Positions 12,604 through 24,747 of a DNA stretch of 64,000 bases are shown here, piece by piece. This DNA comes from Eumeta japonica. Its lineage: Eukaryota > Arthropoda > Insecta > Lepidoptera > Psychidae. Made by a program: the position numbers and the translations under genes. Position 1 is the stretch's first letter. Each line of letters opens with the position of its first letter. The stretch lies in NCBI GenBank assembly GCA_005406025.1, contig BGZK01000006.1, forward strand, positions 620,001 to 684,000, written 5' to 3'. Under the pieces are notes generated by a model, which made no database searches, had not been told where the DNA came from, and saw only the letters and a program-made list of their open reading frames with translations.

Positions 12604-13906
12604 GTGAGTTCAATCGTGCATCCTATTGGTTAAAACCGTTCTGTCGTTTAAATGATATTTCTGCAAATGAAACATACCAATACCATAAACAGTTCCATCT
12701 GAAAAACATACTTATGGGTAATATTTTGTGTTTTGATAATAAAGTCGTCCGTAATTATTTATACAATTTTTTTTATTGTGGGGGAGAATATATCTTTATA
12801 GCGTATGTAACAAAATTATTAGAATGTCGGAAAGCCGCTATTGTTACGCAAATAAATATACATACATAACAATGCATTATAATATTACAGTTGCTATTAT
12901 GTCTCACGACTGTAAAAATATTGACTTGTGTAACAATACACTAAACTAAAAATAGACCATCCGCAATAGGATGTGAATATTAAAATTTAATATTTTTGTA
13001 ACACAAATTTACAATATGTTGCAACAGTATGTGAAATACTAAAAATTATAAAAACGAAACTAATTTCAGTTGAGGAATGCAAGAAACGCTGGAAAGGCCT
13101 TCGGGATGGGTATATGAGGAACAAACGCAGCGGTACTGTGCACAAGGCCAAAGCGGGAATTTTCGAAAAGCTGCAATTCCTCGATGCAGTCGAACAGCAG
13201 GGCGAAACTCCTGAGGAACAGGTCACTGAAGAACAGCAAATTGAGATGGACTGTCAACAAATAACACAAGAGGAAAACAGGCTGACTGCTGCTGAACAAG
13301 TCATTACCGATGATCAGGAGTATTTTGAAGTATATATTAACCTTATGTTACTTATTAATAATACGCCATTTTTTTGATGGATTTGAATTGTTTTAAAATA
13401 AATTTTCATATAATCATAAAAATCTCAACAAATTTTGAAGTTAACATTTATATTAATAAAAACATTACATAATTTTTCAGATAACTGTTGTTGGAGAAAC
13501 GCAAGAAGAGGCCAAACCATTCATCAAAATAGTGCCAAAATTGGATCACAGTTCTGAAGTAAATAAAGTAAAACGTAAACCTGGCCGAAAAAGAGCCGTT
13601 CCAATTCCAAGATCAGAAGGACCACCTATCAAGATACTACCTAAACCAATAATTGTCAATGGACCAAAACTAGTTAGGTTAATAGAAGATCCTAAAACAC
13701 CTGAGCAAAGATCACAAAACTTGGACAAACTAATCGAGAAAGTTTTAAAAGAGAATACAAATGAAATAGATGTATTCTTCAAAAGCATGGCAGCTAGTGT
13801 TAAAAAATTACATCCAAATTTGATACCCAAAGTCAAAATGGAAGTATGTAATGTTATAGCAAAGTACGAAATGCAAAGTTTTAGCAAGAATGTTAACAAC
13901 CCTTAG
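12441..13906 (+). CDS. MADF-BESS domain protein (DNA-binding regulator), complete, three exons
   Basis: Exons 12441-12603, 13070-13329 and 13481-13906 give 282 residues. The N-terminal MADF domain (about residues 10-100, a Myb/SANT-like trihelix) shows ILVDLVEPNPFLYNILDPS, then W-QEIGEALGK, then VEECKKRWKGLRDGYMRNKR; the spaced Trp and the CKKRWKxLRD motif are diagnostic. An acidic, Gln-rich linker follows, then a basic stretch (VKRKPGRKRAVPIP, with a GRKR AT-hook-like core). The C-terminal BESS motif is DVFFKSMAASVKKLHPNL plus KVKMEVCNVIAKYE. Proteins of this class (Adf-1, Dip3, Stwl families) bind DNA through MADF and self-associate or bind partners through BESS, in the nucleus. Which member this is cannot be told from sequence alone. 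Splice junctions are G|gtgagt / ttcag|TT (phase 1) and GAA|gtatat / tttcag|ATA (phase 0). It lies opposite to and probably inside the Mhcl gene. Confidence 0.9.
13070..13329 (+). CDS. MADF-BESS exon 2
   Basis: The acceptor is taatttcag and the donor GAA|gtatat. It encodes the second half of the MADF domain (VEECKKRWKGLRD...) and a Glu/Gln-rich linker. Confidence 0.9.
13481..13906 (+). CDS. MADF-BESS exon 3 (terminal)
   Basis: The acceptor is aatttttcag; the stop codon is TAG at 13904-13906. It encodes a basic linker and the BESS motif. The reverse strand is also open here for 117 codons, but that frame is a shadow. Confidence 0.9.
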   Translation: MTVVGETQEEAKPFIKIVPKLDHSSEVNKVKRKPGRKRAVPIPRSEGPPIKILPKPIIVNGPKLVRLIEDPKTPEQRSQNLDKLIEKVLKENTNEIDVFFKSMAASVKKLHPNLIPKVKMEVCNVIAKYEMQSFSKNVNNP

Positions 13907-14250
13907 ATGAAAAATCTCTTATCGTTTTGATATGATTATGTAAATGTATATACGGCCTATTTATATTAAATATAAAAGGATCACTATAACGTTATCGCAA
14001 CAAAAAGGTCTAAGTATGATGTGATGCATTCTATGAGAACTGTAATTGCTGATTAAATGGTGCTGATAATCCTCTATGTAATAAGTTTTATGGAAAGTAA
14101 ATCATATGAAATTCTATGAAATGATTTTTCTACTTCCAGAGCTTTAAATTAGTTTTGTTTTGAATTTATGATGTTGGGTAAAAGATTATTGAATCAAAAT
14201 TAAATAAGTTGTTAACGTCACAATAACTTTTTATACTAATATAGATGATC

Positions 14251-14348
14251 AATAAAAATATTTATACAAAGAAAAATTAAAGAATGATAGGTGTAACGGT
14301 ATACAAGTACAAATGCAGTAAAGTTAGTTAGATAAAGAATTAAATAAA
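14251..14348 (+). terminator. Candidate poly(A) signals of the MADF-BESS gene
   Basis: AATAAA occurs at 14251-14256 and 14343-14348, roughly 350 and 440 bases after the stop codon; ATTAAA occurs near 13965. In DNA this AT-rich such hexamers are common by chance, so the true site is unknown. Confidence 0.3.
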
Positions 14349-14349
14349 A

Positions 14350-17300
14350 GTTTTAACCTAATAAAACATTTGGATTGTTTTATAAAATATGAACAAATGA
14401 ATAACATGCTAATACAAGATTCTTCTAAAGTTCCATTACGTTAAACCCTGGTAGAATTTAATGTATTGATTTAAATAAAAAATATATATTGCACACCTTA
14501 ATATGAAGCATTTGAGGTAGTGCATTACTCTCTATATGTCAAAAGTCAACCAATTTTCTGGACTTGTTTAATACCATTGATAGATTTTATGATTAGTTTT
14601 TATATTTCCAGTGACTACAATTTTTTTCTATGCTTTTATTTGTTGAGATAAAAGTCATACTGATTATAATTACGAAACATTAGTAATAAAAAAAATTAAT
14701 GCCAATTAGTAAAAAATAAATAAATACAGATATAAAAAATATGAAGTATTCTGTTGTCAATTTATGAAAGATTTAGTTTTAAATTATGAAAAAGTTTGTA
14801 AATAGTGTTTCACTTCTGACATAGTGTTCTAAACTGTATGTTTTTATATGAAAGGAACATGTTTAAACTAACTGACCTTGACACACAACAGGAATGCTAA
14901 CTAAATGTCCTCATGTTACACTGAACAGAAACAAAAGGACAGTACCACTTGCACTTGTTTTTCTCAATTACATATTTATATTTTTAAGATGTTATTTAGA
15001 ACTAGAAATGGCGCATGCAAATTTTATTTAAATTCTTCTATTTAATTAATATTTTTGCATTAAATTAGATATAAATGAGAGAGGAATTATTCAAGTTCGA
15101 CTGGATATTTTATGAAAAAACAATGTGTTCCTTATTTGGAGCAAGTATAGCACCTATATATTTATGAACCGACGATTCACAAGTACTAAAGCATTGTCAG
15201 TAATTATTTTACTTGTGAGATTCTAGATGTTATTCGGACAATTATTTTTTGGTTAATAAACTACAGATTTTTTTCAATATCTAGTAGCATAATAAGAATG
15301 TGCGGAAATCTCAACTATATTCATCAAAATATAAACATTTAGTTAACAAATGAAAGAGACTATATTAAAATATTACACCTTGTAATTTATACGAAAGGAA
15401 AGCATTAGTGTGAATACTTTTGTTATAAATAAATAGTAGGCAAGATTACAATACACATTATATTATTCACAAAAAAAATAAACAACAGAGGGCGCTAATA
15501 GTAACTGTTTTATACGAAAATATTGAAACAAAATGTAGCAATTTTAACGTCAGATATATAAATTGATGCATTTATTATTTTGTTTTTGATAATTTGTTTC
15601 TATGTCATATCAAAATTAATTCATCAAAACGGTCTACTAAAAGAGATTTGGTTTTCCCTGCCGGACGAGCGTCGACGACACGAAGAGCACATTTAGTTAC
15701 TTATTCAATCTGTCATTCATTTTCACAAATGATTATTATAAGGCAAAGATTAAATCTTAATTAGAATTTAAATGTAGCACCAAGTCAGCCTTTCATAATT
15801 TTAGGTAGGTTTATAATATATACTTCATATAATTCCTTAACAATCACAAAACGTAAGATGAAAGTATTAAATTTATAAATCATAATTTTTGTTCTACTTC
15901 ATAAAGTTTAATACGAAATGCAAGTAGACGATAATAGAGCATCTTCCACCATCTTCCTTTAAACTGACTTAACAAAAAGTCACTAGGATGGATTTTGACT
16001 CTAGAACGAACCTGTAAGTCGGTTTTCATTAAAATTTTAAAATAAAGTCATCTAAAAGGTCACCAAAAGATTTTTGATAAAAAAAATGTTCCCCTATAGA
16101 GGCAAATTTGTCGAATGTCGCGCTCGATGAAGCCGGGCTACCGGCAACTTCGCTAAGGGCTGTTTAGTGTGGGAGCTCTATGCGGGAAGGTGAAAACACA
16201 TTTAGTACATATTAAAAAAAATCTATTCTCATTTAAATTAAATGTTATAATGTACATTCGAATAAGAGAGAAGGTGAAGTTTTTTCAAGTAACTAATTAT
16301 TTGAAATTTATTCTTCAGTCATCTTGGGATAGTTTCAATACCGACATCTACGATCGTTAATTACGATTGTTAGTGTAAGGTAATTCCATTTTCCTGTTTC
16401 ATGTTTTTGTTGGCACAATGGTATTATACAAAGCGTGAAGAGATGTCAAAATGTCAATGAATTATGGTATAATTTTGTTTATCGGAATAATTGCTATAGA
16501 AAATAGGGATGCACTCATAGGAACATGTTGAATTATAAAGTCGAATGACAAATGTCATTTCAAATTTTTTTTTAGTTAACACCAGATTAAAATTGAATGC
16601 CAGTTACAATTACAGCTTCGTGGAAGTTAAAATTTTATTCAAACTCATTACATATGAACACAATTATGAAAAAAAAATCATAACTAACCGATGATAAGAA
16701 ACTACATATTTTCTTTTTGTATATTTTCGAATGCAATTTATACACATTTTTACGACCCAATTCGGAATTTTTGTCAACCTGACAGCTTGCTCTCCATGTT
16801 ATTCACTGTCCTGTCAATCACTGTCTAATTTTGACAGCTTAGCTTGGGAGACATATTTTGGTGCTTCACGGTCCGTTCTTAATATTTATTATGTCAATGG
16901 ACAGAATATGATTTCTCTAAGATCAATTATCTCCAAATTGTGCAAAAAACTTCAACTACAATTTATAATTATTGTCTGAAAACTGTAATTGCATACATTT
17001 TTACGTTGAGATAGCTTTGCGGTTTAGAAATTGTGGACAAAGTTGATTCCAATTTTAAGTAAAAAATTTGAAGTACAATTTTTTTTGTTTGTTACGGTTT
17101 AGCTAGGCGATGAGGGTATTTCAATGTTATTAATTTCCACTTTCACTGAGTAAAAGACGAACCAAATAAATCATTACTAAAAATGATTACAATTACTTTT
17201 GAGGTCATCACTTTTTGTCTGTTTATAAGCCATTTCATAGTGCTCACTTTAATTTATACAAAAATTAAATTAAATATTCTGTGCGATTAAAAAATTCCTA

Positions 17301-17970
17301 ACAATATCTAAATGGGAATATGACATTTACGTGACATTTAAGCATAAATAATCGTTTTTAAAATCCATGTCTGAATATTTATCCTCGGTCGTTTATAATA
17401 CAGAAATAATGTTTACCTAACATAGTAAAAATGAAAGCTTTGCTTGCCTTGTATATTCAAAATACTCGCTAAAACGATGAATTTGAGGACGAAGTATATC
17501 TTGTTTTTACGTTTACGTTTGATTGCATTCGACGCATCATATAAAAACTATTTGTACGATTTGAATAGAGTTAAGGAAAAAAGTTAGGGCAAACTCGTGG
17601 GACAGCTCTAAAATTTTCCGCGTCGTTTTGAGCAATAATGTTTTCGATTTCGAAACATTTCAAAATGCAACATCACTGCATTGCCTTTCCATCGATGCGA
17701 TAATATTGCATTGTTCGAAAGCAACAATGTTTTCAAATTCGGAAAATATTATTGCTGACATTGAGCTTAAAATTACTATCACTAACATTAAAAAGATATA
17801 AAAAAAACATTTTTTAAATTTTTTGTCAATGATATCTTTCAAAGGAACATTCCTCTCAAAATGGCCAGAAAAACTTCTTAAAATATCAAAACGTCGCCAT
17901 TTGGTGACCTCGATTTTCGTAGAAATAATTAGAGATAATTACCTTCCATAATTTTAAGAATTTTTATTTA
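14350..17970. other. AT-rich stretch without recognised features
   Basis: Only the small foldback at 17.6 kb stands out. Homopolymer runs and short AT repeats are common. No coding or RNA gene is supported. Confidence 0.6.
17633..17757. repeat. Short foldback element
   Basis: GCAATAATGTTTTCGATTTC at 17633 is the inverted counterpart, with mismatches, of the segment ending ATATTATTGC at about 17756. Arms are about 30 bases. Confidence 0.5.
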
Positions 17971-17972
17971 TT

Positions 17973-18229
17973 TAGTGATGAATGGCGTACCGATTTCATT
18001 AGCTGACGTTCGCCCGCGTCCCCGTCGACAGCGACGACGCAGCAATTTAAGGGATCTGTCTCAATTAGAACGGCCGACACGCCGCCGCTCCCCTGCCGCT
18101 GTGGTCAGCCCGCTTCGTCGTTTCGGCCCATCAATCCATCGACGATATTACGGGAGGGGAATGTCGGTTTATGGGAAAGAATCCGTTGTGAACGTTGTAA
18201 CGTTACCCTCATACGCTTATTCAATATAA
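17973..18229 (+). CDS. Possible terminal exon, Arg-rich, function unknown
   Basis: After an acceptor-like tatttatttag there is an open frame of 84 codons from ATG at 17975. It encodes a very Arg-rich segment (PRPRRQRRRSNLRDL, PTRRRSPA) and ends in PSYAYSI plus TAA. AATAAA follows about 40 bases later (near 18266). The GC content is much higher than in the flanks. No family is recognised and no upstream exon was found. It may instead be a GC-rich repeat fragment or regulatory island. Confidence 0.25.
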
Positions 18230-19721
18230 ACTTTAACATAAATATATAGACGGTAGCTGCGGATTAAATAAAAAAAAATACTTTTGTTAAAACTTAGAAC
18301 TAATAAAGTTCCTGATATCGTTTCTATAGTTTCTTATTAATAAATACAGTATAACGTATTTTCACGCGTGATTGAAAAATTACCATACGATTGAAATGAT
18401 ACTTTAACAAACGTTTGCTGTTTTGTGTTTTCGCTACAAAAATATACATTTCATATATACGCTTTGTTTGAAATACATAGTATTTAGGTCGGATACTCAT
18501 GTAAACCAAAACGAATTATAAGTTTTAATATAAATATAAGATTAATTCTTGTGTCTATCCTTTCAAATTTTCGTTTTCTCCGTGGTTGTAGACAATCATT
18601 GACATTATGTTTTATCGATCACATTATTACATTGATATAACATAGTGCGCCCTCTGCCGTCGCCGATTTCCTAAAAACAGGCCATCAGGTGCTAACTGCA
18701 GAATAACGTAACTCACAAAATACTACCTTACTTTTTACTTAGCGTTCAACGTTTTGTTCGTGTCGAGGTTTGTCGTTTCCCAAACGGTGATTACTAAAAC
18801 GGAGTGTCTAGCCATTCGCCAACCGAATGAACGATAATACATTTTCTTCATTTAACATAACAATAATATCATTATTCGTAAGTTAATTATGTTGTTTTCC
18901 GAATTGCATAATTCGATGAAAGAATTGATACCGCGTAATTTCAATTTTATTAAATTTGTTTTCAATGGGTATCATTTGAACTACAACCTGCTCATTTGCT
19001 CCGCTACAGTCAAGTAGGTTTGATTAATGAGCCTCTTCCGCCGTCTCCTTTTAAACTGACATTTAGCAAAAAAGTAACTTTTAAAATTAATTTTACGTTC
19101 CACGACCTCCTTTTCACGGTTGTTCGATCCAAATCCCGTTAAAAGGAAGCCATGGTATGCAAATTTTATTTTAAAGGTGATTTGATTTTTTATTTTAAAA
19201 GTGAGAAGTAGTGTGATAACTTATTATTGCCAGGCGACTTTTGCCTGTATTCAGATCAGACATAAAGTTTGATACGGTCTGTACATATAGTAATATTATT
19301 ACTTTATCACCGACTACCGAAAAGTGTAATCGATGATGATTGCCGAAATTGCAATCGGCAGCGACAGCATTGAATTACATTGCATTGCGTTAAACACGAC
19401 AGCTAAATTAGTCAAGTACGCTTTCTTAACAACAACAACAGGCATATAATCATGCTTTTAGAGAACAGTGAATCGCATTAACATACAGTTACTTAACGTA
19501 CAGTTAAAACAAACTGTGCCGACCACTCGGACTGGGCGATCTGTTTCCATGTGAAAGTCCACACGAACAGCACCACCCTAGAGCTTCGTCATCGTGCGAG
19601 TGTGTTCGACGTCGATTTCCTGTAGAAAATTGACCGGTGCACCGTCTTGTATGCTTCAGTACGCAATCTGAGAGTGTCAAATGACGACGCATACGTAAAT
19701 TAATGTGCAGAATTTCCTTTT

Positions 19722-20142
19722 TTATTTTATAGCATATTCGAGAAACAAATGAGCTTGCCAGCCTTTAGACAGTAAGTGATCATTGCCGCCCATGGACACA
19801 TTGCCGATCTTTTGGGTAGGAATAGGATTTCTGATGAAAGGATATAAATGTGGGATTGGTGGAGGGAATGGGCCACTGGAACTCTCACTCACTGGATAAT
19901 TGTATACAGGCAACTGATAAATAATATCTACAGAAGTATAAAAGTTGCAGAGCTCGTAAAAATATTCAACGTAATCACATATCCCTCAATATCCGACACT
20001 ATCATGCATAACCTGAGAATCTGATTAAATACAGTTTTACAAATATTCCTCGCTCCGCCGATCCTACGAGTAGGAACTCGCTCTTGCCCTTTTCTGTTAC
20101 CATCGTCATCTGGTTTATCATCACTTTTCGACTGACACATGC
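19722..20142 (-). CDS. Unidentified gene, last two exons (C-terminal 97 residues)
   Basis: The upstream exon 20041-20142 is exactly 34 codons (ACVSRKVMINQMTMVTEKGK...RGIF), with acceptor tgtaaatag and donor TTT|gtaaaa. A 127-base intron follows. The terminal exon 19722-19913 then starts after ttatcag and runs 63 codons to TAA (LPVYNYPVSESSSG, then a Pro-rich PFPPPIPHLYPFIRNPIP, then SMGGNDHLLSKGWQAH). Both exons are in phase 0 and the combined frame is open, which chance rarely gives. I do not recognise the family. The product shows no membrane segment or catalytic motif. AATAAA overlaps the stop codon. No upstream exon was found; just upstream lies a 500-bp palindrome. It could be a separate gene nested in the Mhcl region, an alternative Mhcl 3' end (phases would fit), or a decaying copy. 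Confidence 0.4.
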
Positions 20143-20530
20143 CTATTTACAGGAGAGTGACAATTACAGAGCCAATTATTTTTTAAAAATACATAAAGAG
20201 ATTTAACAACATTCTACCTAGATACTGAGTAAAAACGAAAACAATCCCATTTCATATGTGCATTGATTTATTTTGTACATGTATCATAAATGCTTGTCTG
20301 TTTCGGAGATGAAGCTGATCAAAAATGTACATTGTACAAAATGATTGAGAGAGTTTTGATTTCAGTAATTTAAAATAACGTACATACATGAATTTCATTT
20401 ATTTTTATTGAGGCTTATATCCTCTCGTGATACATGAGAACCATTTATGAAATTATTAGAAGTTTGCCTTTTAGTCGCGATCGCAAGATTATTCGAGTGA
20501 CATATCAATACCCTGTAAGCTATTTAATCC

Positions 20531-21030
20531 GACGCTTGCCTGCAACATGCATTAACATGCAGCATGCAACCCATCGCTGACCCTCGAATCTGCCTCTCCA
20601 CTACGAATCCTCATACAACACATTGAATATTGATTTGAGAGGATTGACAGATATCGAACACCTAAGCAAGTGTCATTTATTTTTATAAATATCTTAGTCC
20701 GCTAACCGTTAAATTGTTAATTCTACGTACGCTGTCATGCAATGTCCACATTGCATGACAGCGTCCCGCTAATGAGGTTGTGTTGGTTGTTTTAACGCTC
20801 CTTGCACCCTGGTGGATGTGACTGTCGGCAATTTCCTGAGGATGTGCCTGGTTGACATGAAACGTATGTAGAATTAACAATTTAACGGTTGGCGGACTAA
20901 GATAATTATAAAAATAAATAACACTGCTAGGTGTTCGTATCTGTCAATCTCTGGAATCAATATTCAATCTTTGAATAGAGATTCGTAGTGGAAGGCATAT
21001 TCGAGGTCAGCTGTATGCTAAGCAAGCGTC
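20531..21030. repeat. Nested palindromic element, about 500 bp
   Basis: The outer arms run from GACGCTTGC at 20531 to GCAAGCGTC at 21030. The inner arms ('cttagtccgctaaccgttaa' near 20692 and its inverted copy ending near 20902) are nearly perfect. The 131-base centre opens with a perfect 16-bp hairpin (20730-20763, two-base loop). This is probably one foldback MITE with an embedded palindrome. Confidence 0.85.
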
Positions 21031-22595
21031 TATATTTCCGCGAATTAATACCTCACACAATACAATATTTAATCCGAAACGAGTACGTACACTATTTACG
21101 CCAATGCGACGCTTTCTGTGACTGATTTCGCAGCGGTAAAGGTTCGCTCGTTGTACCGTAGCCATTCCTATACGGACGGCAGTGAACTTAGGGTGACTAA
21201 ATAAAATCGGTGGGATCCTGTCCGAATACTTTATAACTATGACCGCTTCACTGATTATGGCTTCGTTGTCGTTACTCATTGACATAATATTACTTTGACG
21301 TTAATATGTGCTTCAATTTAGACGTTAAATCGTATCGATCACCTTCAAGTTTATCAAACTCGAATTTATATTACTCAATAACTATCAAGCCGTTTAAAAT
21401 AGATGTATTCAAATTAGAATGTTTCAATTCGCATGAATACCTCCATTTAATATCCACTATTCCTTTATTGAATATTGATGTTGCCGATCGCATTTTGCGA
21501 CATTTGTGATCGATAAAACGAACATTCAATTAAAGTAAACGATTCAATGCTAAAGCCTCCGGTTGGAATAATTGGATTACCTTTTAATTGGTTTTACATG
21601 TATCTCATATTTACTGAATCGAATGACAAAATGGCCACTTCTAACGTAAACACAAATTGATGCGGCACAGGAGCTATTCGCGAATATTAAGCTGTTCAAC
21701 AACGAAAAAAACACCTCATCGAAATCGATCCAGTCGCACCTCGAGCTCTTTCAAAGTCCTCGAGAAATGAAAGTATTATCGAAAGTCGCACATACTTGTA
21801 ACATGGATAGGATATTAGTTAATTCTCCGCTCGACTCCTTCTCAAGATACGGGAAAAAGGAGAGCGTAGTTGTTTACATACAACTGTAGTTAATTGAAGC
21901 CCTAGCAGAAACATCAAAGGCCGTAGGGAGGGTCTAAAGCTAGTTAGCTAGCCAGCCAGGTGGCCGGATCGCATGAGTCACCGGCGACCAGCTCGTAGCG
22001 TCATCCGCGCTTTTGGGTTGCAGTATAAATATAATAATTGTCTTGGCGCATTGGCCAGTTTAAATAGTATGTTGAACATATGCTATATTGTTAACAGTCG
22101 GGTGAATTGAATATGCCTGTGTTTATTCGTTCATGCGCCTGACGTGTTCTGGTGGTGTCTGTATAATCAATGCATGGCTATGTTTCTATAATGTGTGTTA
22201 CTTTATTTCCGAAGCGGTGAATTTAATCATTAAAATAAAAAAATATCTGAGTATTTTTTTTAAATAATAGAAATACAAGATGGTTAAATTGCCTTTCATG
22301 AAACGTCCCGAAGGTATTTCAATATGACATATGTCAAACATTGAATATACTGACGTTTATATTACCCAGTGTTACAGGCCATATCGATCTTGTGAAGAAT
22401 GAAATTCTATAACTCATAAATATCTATAGATACAATAAAATCGCAAGGAAACCATATTTGTACATTAAAAAGTTTTTGTTTCTAATTTTTATTTACTTAT
22501 CATGAAGCCGAATTAGAATTTCTGGAAAATTAGAGCACTAACTTGAGGGCGTTGAAAAACAATCTCGCTCAACCCTGATCAAAGCCAGGACCGGC

Positions 22596-22690
22596 ACTGA
22601 GTATTATCAATACTAGCCAGATACAAACAGCTCAACCAAAGAGATTTTACTACAACTTTTTACTTATAAAATACAAAAAAAAAACATAAT
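22596..22690 (+). repeat. Solo end related to the 47.2-kb mariner relic
   Basis: The run 'agccagatacaaacagc' followed by 'caac-aaag-attttact-caa-tttttactta' matches 47203-47265 over roughly 80 bases in the same orientation. No transposase is attached here. Confidence 0.6.
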
Positions 22691-22984
22691 ACAGACCCCA
22701 AAACAGCTGCTTTCAAAATTTTTGTCTGATTTTTCAAACATCACTCAAAAACGAACGGACCGATTTGAATAAAACTTCTTGTATTTTATTAACAATAATC
22801 TATTGCTTAACTTGGAACACAATTTATCACGCTACATTATCTTGGGGTTAGACAGAGAGCTAATTAAAATTTTTCCCTCTCTTTTAATTTTAAGTATCTA
22901 CTGAATAAATTTGGGCAAATGGTATTTACTTAGTGTTAGATTGTTAACATAGCGATCCATATTTTTTTTAAATCAATATAGTTA

Positions 22985-23160
22985 ATGACAACGATAAAAT
23001 TTCAATAAAAGATTGTGGCTTTGAAGACCATGTCGTCTAAGATTTTCTACGGGTGATGAAAGACAAGGAAAAAATGAAGGACAGCTTTCATGCCTTTTTA
23101 AAACGTGGTGTTTCATAAGTACCACGCGAGCGAAGTTGTGGCCAACAGCTAGTTCTTTAA
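22985..23160 (-). repeat. SINE-like element fragment, - strand
   Basis: On the - strand the segment near 23155 reads 'actagctgttggccacaact' then 'tcgctcgcgtgg', a typical head of the same broad class, in the opposite orientation to the other copies. Confidence 0.5.
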
Positions 23161-24469
23161 TAAATTGCGCCACCATTAATTAGCTATTATGTTCTACCGT
23201 CTGAACGTATTTTTATAGAACTATAATAAATAACTCCACAATAAATATAAAATACTTTAAACAGTTGTGAGCGAGTGTCAAAATAGAGTAATTAGTACGC
23301 AATATTGGTATTGCTAGTGGCATATGCATCAATGTAGTAATCCCTTAGCCGACTGCCCGACACCCATGGGATAGAATAGTCCAAGTTCAGTTTAAGAAAT
23401 CACTAGGTAAATAGCAACTGATGCAATAAAAATAATGTATTAATCGATATAGGAACGGATTCCATTCCTTTCATAGAAGCGACCATTTTTGAAGTTATAT
23501 TTCTTTTGGTGCGTTAAGATAAAATGATGAGAGTGATTTTTTATCGGGGTGACACGAAAACGCAAGCGCTTTAGCGAACAACTTCAGATTCAATAACTGA
23601 TGTGTCAAACGTTCGAGCTAGAGAAATTGTTTTAAAAAATTTCTGTCAGCACGTAGGTGACCGTACACCCCCATGAGGTATCCCGCTTTCACTTATCTCC
23701 CTTTGCCTTGTCGATTTCCTACCCTCACCCACTTCCCTCTAGGATACCTCATTTCCCGCAACAGATCTCGTTGGTGGATGATCCTAGACCTTCGAAATTA
23801 GGCTCGTTAGAATCGAAATTAGAAGAGAAAATTTTTGGCCAAAGCCGATTTTCCAGATTCAATCGAGACGCTGAGATATAAGAAAGTTTTCCGAAAACTT
23901 TTTATCGAAGTTGTTATTGAATTTTTATGGAGTGACACGTATGAAGTTAACTACAGTATGAAGTTGCTCACAAACGGCTTAGCAAGCAATTTGAGACCAC
24001 TAATAACTGATACGTCAATTCAGTGACTACTGGAAGATGCTATATGACAGTGGACATAATTTAGAAATAACGTTAAAGTACTAATTTTTTTATTTAAAAA
24101 TTGTTATGATAAAAAAAAAGATAAAATTGATAGTACAATTCCTATAAGAAAATAAATATTAATTTATTTAGTTTTTTCAAATTTAAATTAAACTTTATCA
24201 AGCATATTGACAATGCCACTCCAGTCCTTTTATTATTTTATTGTAGCTAATTATTTGCATGACATTAAAAACATTTTTTTAATTAAGCCAAAAAAGTATA
24301 ACTACTCACGCGCGTACATAAATATTTATTTCATTCAACACTTCTTCCATCAATCCCAGGCAGTTAGTTCCTTAGGCGCTTGTAGGTAAATATTTACACA
24401 TATTATGACGGACTACGTTATCGCCGCCGTTTCCTTAAAATTTTTCTTTAAAAAAAACTAAAAAACACG

Positions 24470-24625
24470 CTTTTAAAGCACATCAAACTAAAAAGTGAAA
24501 AATAATTCTTAATAAATAAAATAATGAATGACGAAAAATACTAGTATTATTGTGGAAAAAGCGTGGGTTGCTCTATATACGAAAAATGTGGCACGAAGCA
24601 CATATTTATTTTTCACTTTTTAATT
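24470..24625. repeat. Repeat shared with 52.3 kb
   Basis: 'caaactaaaaagtgaaaaat' followed by 'aaaataatgaatgacgaaaa' and 'tattattgtgg' matches 52338-52420. Part of it (aaaaagtgaaaaataa) is inverted at 24604-24622. Confidence 0.6.
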
Positions 24626-24685
24626 CGATTGATTGGTAAAAATTTGTAATTTTTAACAATACAACAATAGTTGAATTTTAATAAT

Positions 24686-24747
24686 GCTTATTACTGTTAC
24701 TAAACTCTATTACAAAACAGTAATAGAATTTAGTAACAGTAATAAGC
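24686..24747. repeat. Near-perfect 28-bp hairpin
   Basis: Arms 24686-24713 and 24720-24747 pair at 27 of 28 positions around a six-base loop (aaaaca). It may be a tiny foldback element or a small-RNA hairpin. Confidence 0.75.

Noticed and set aside
13546..13899. 117-codon antisense frame
   Set aside because: It is the shadow of MADF-BESS exon 3, whose own frame has the BESS motif and splice support.
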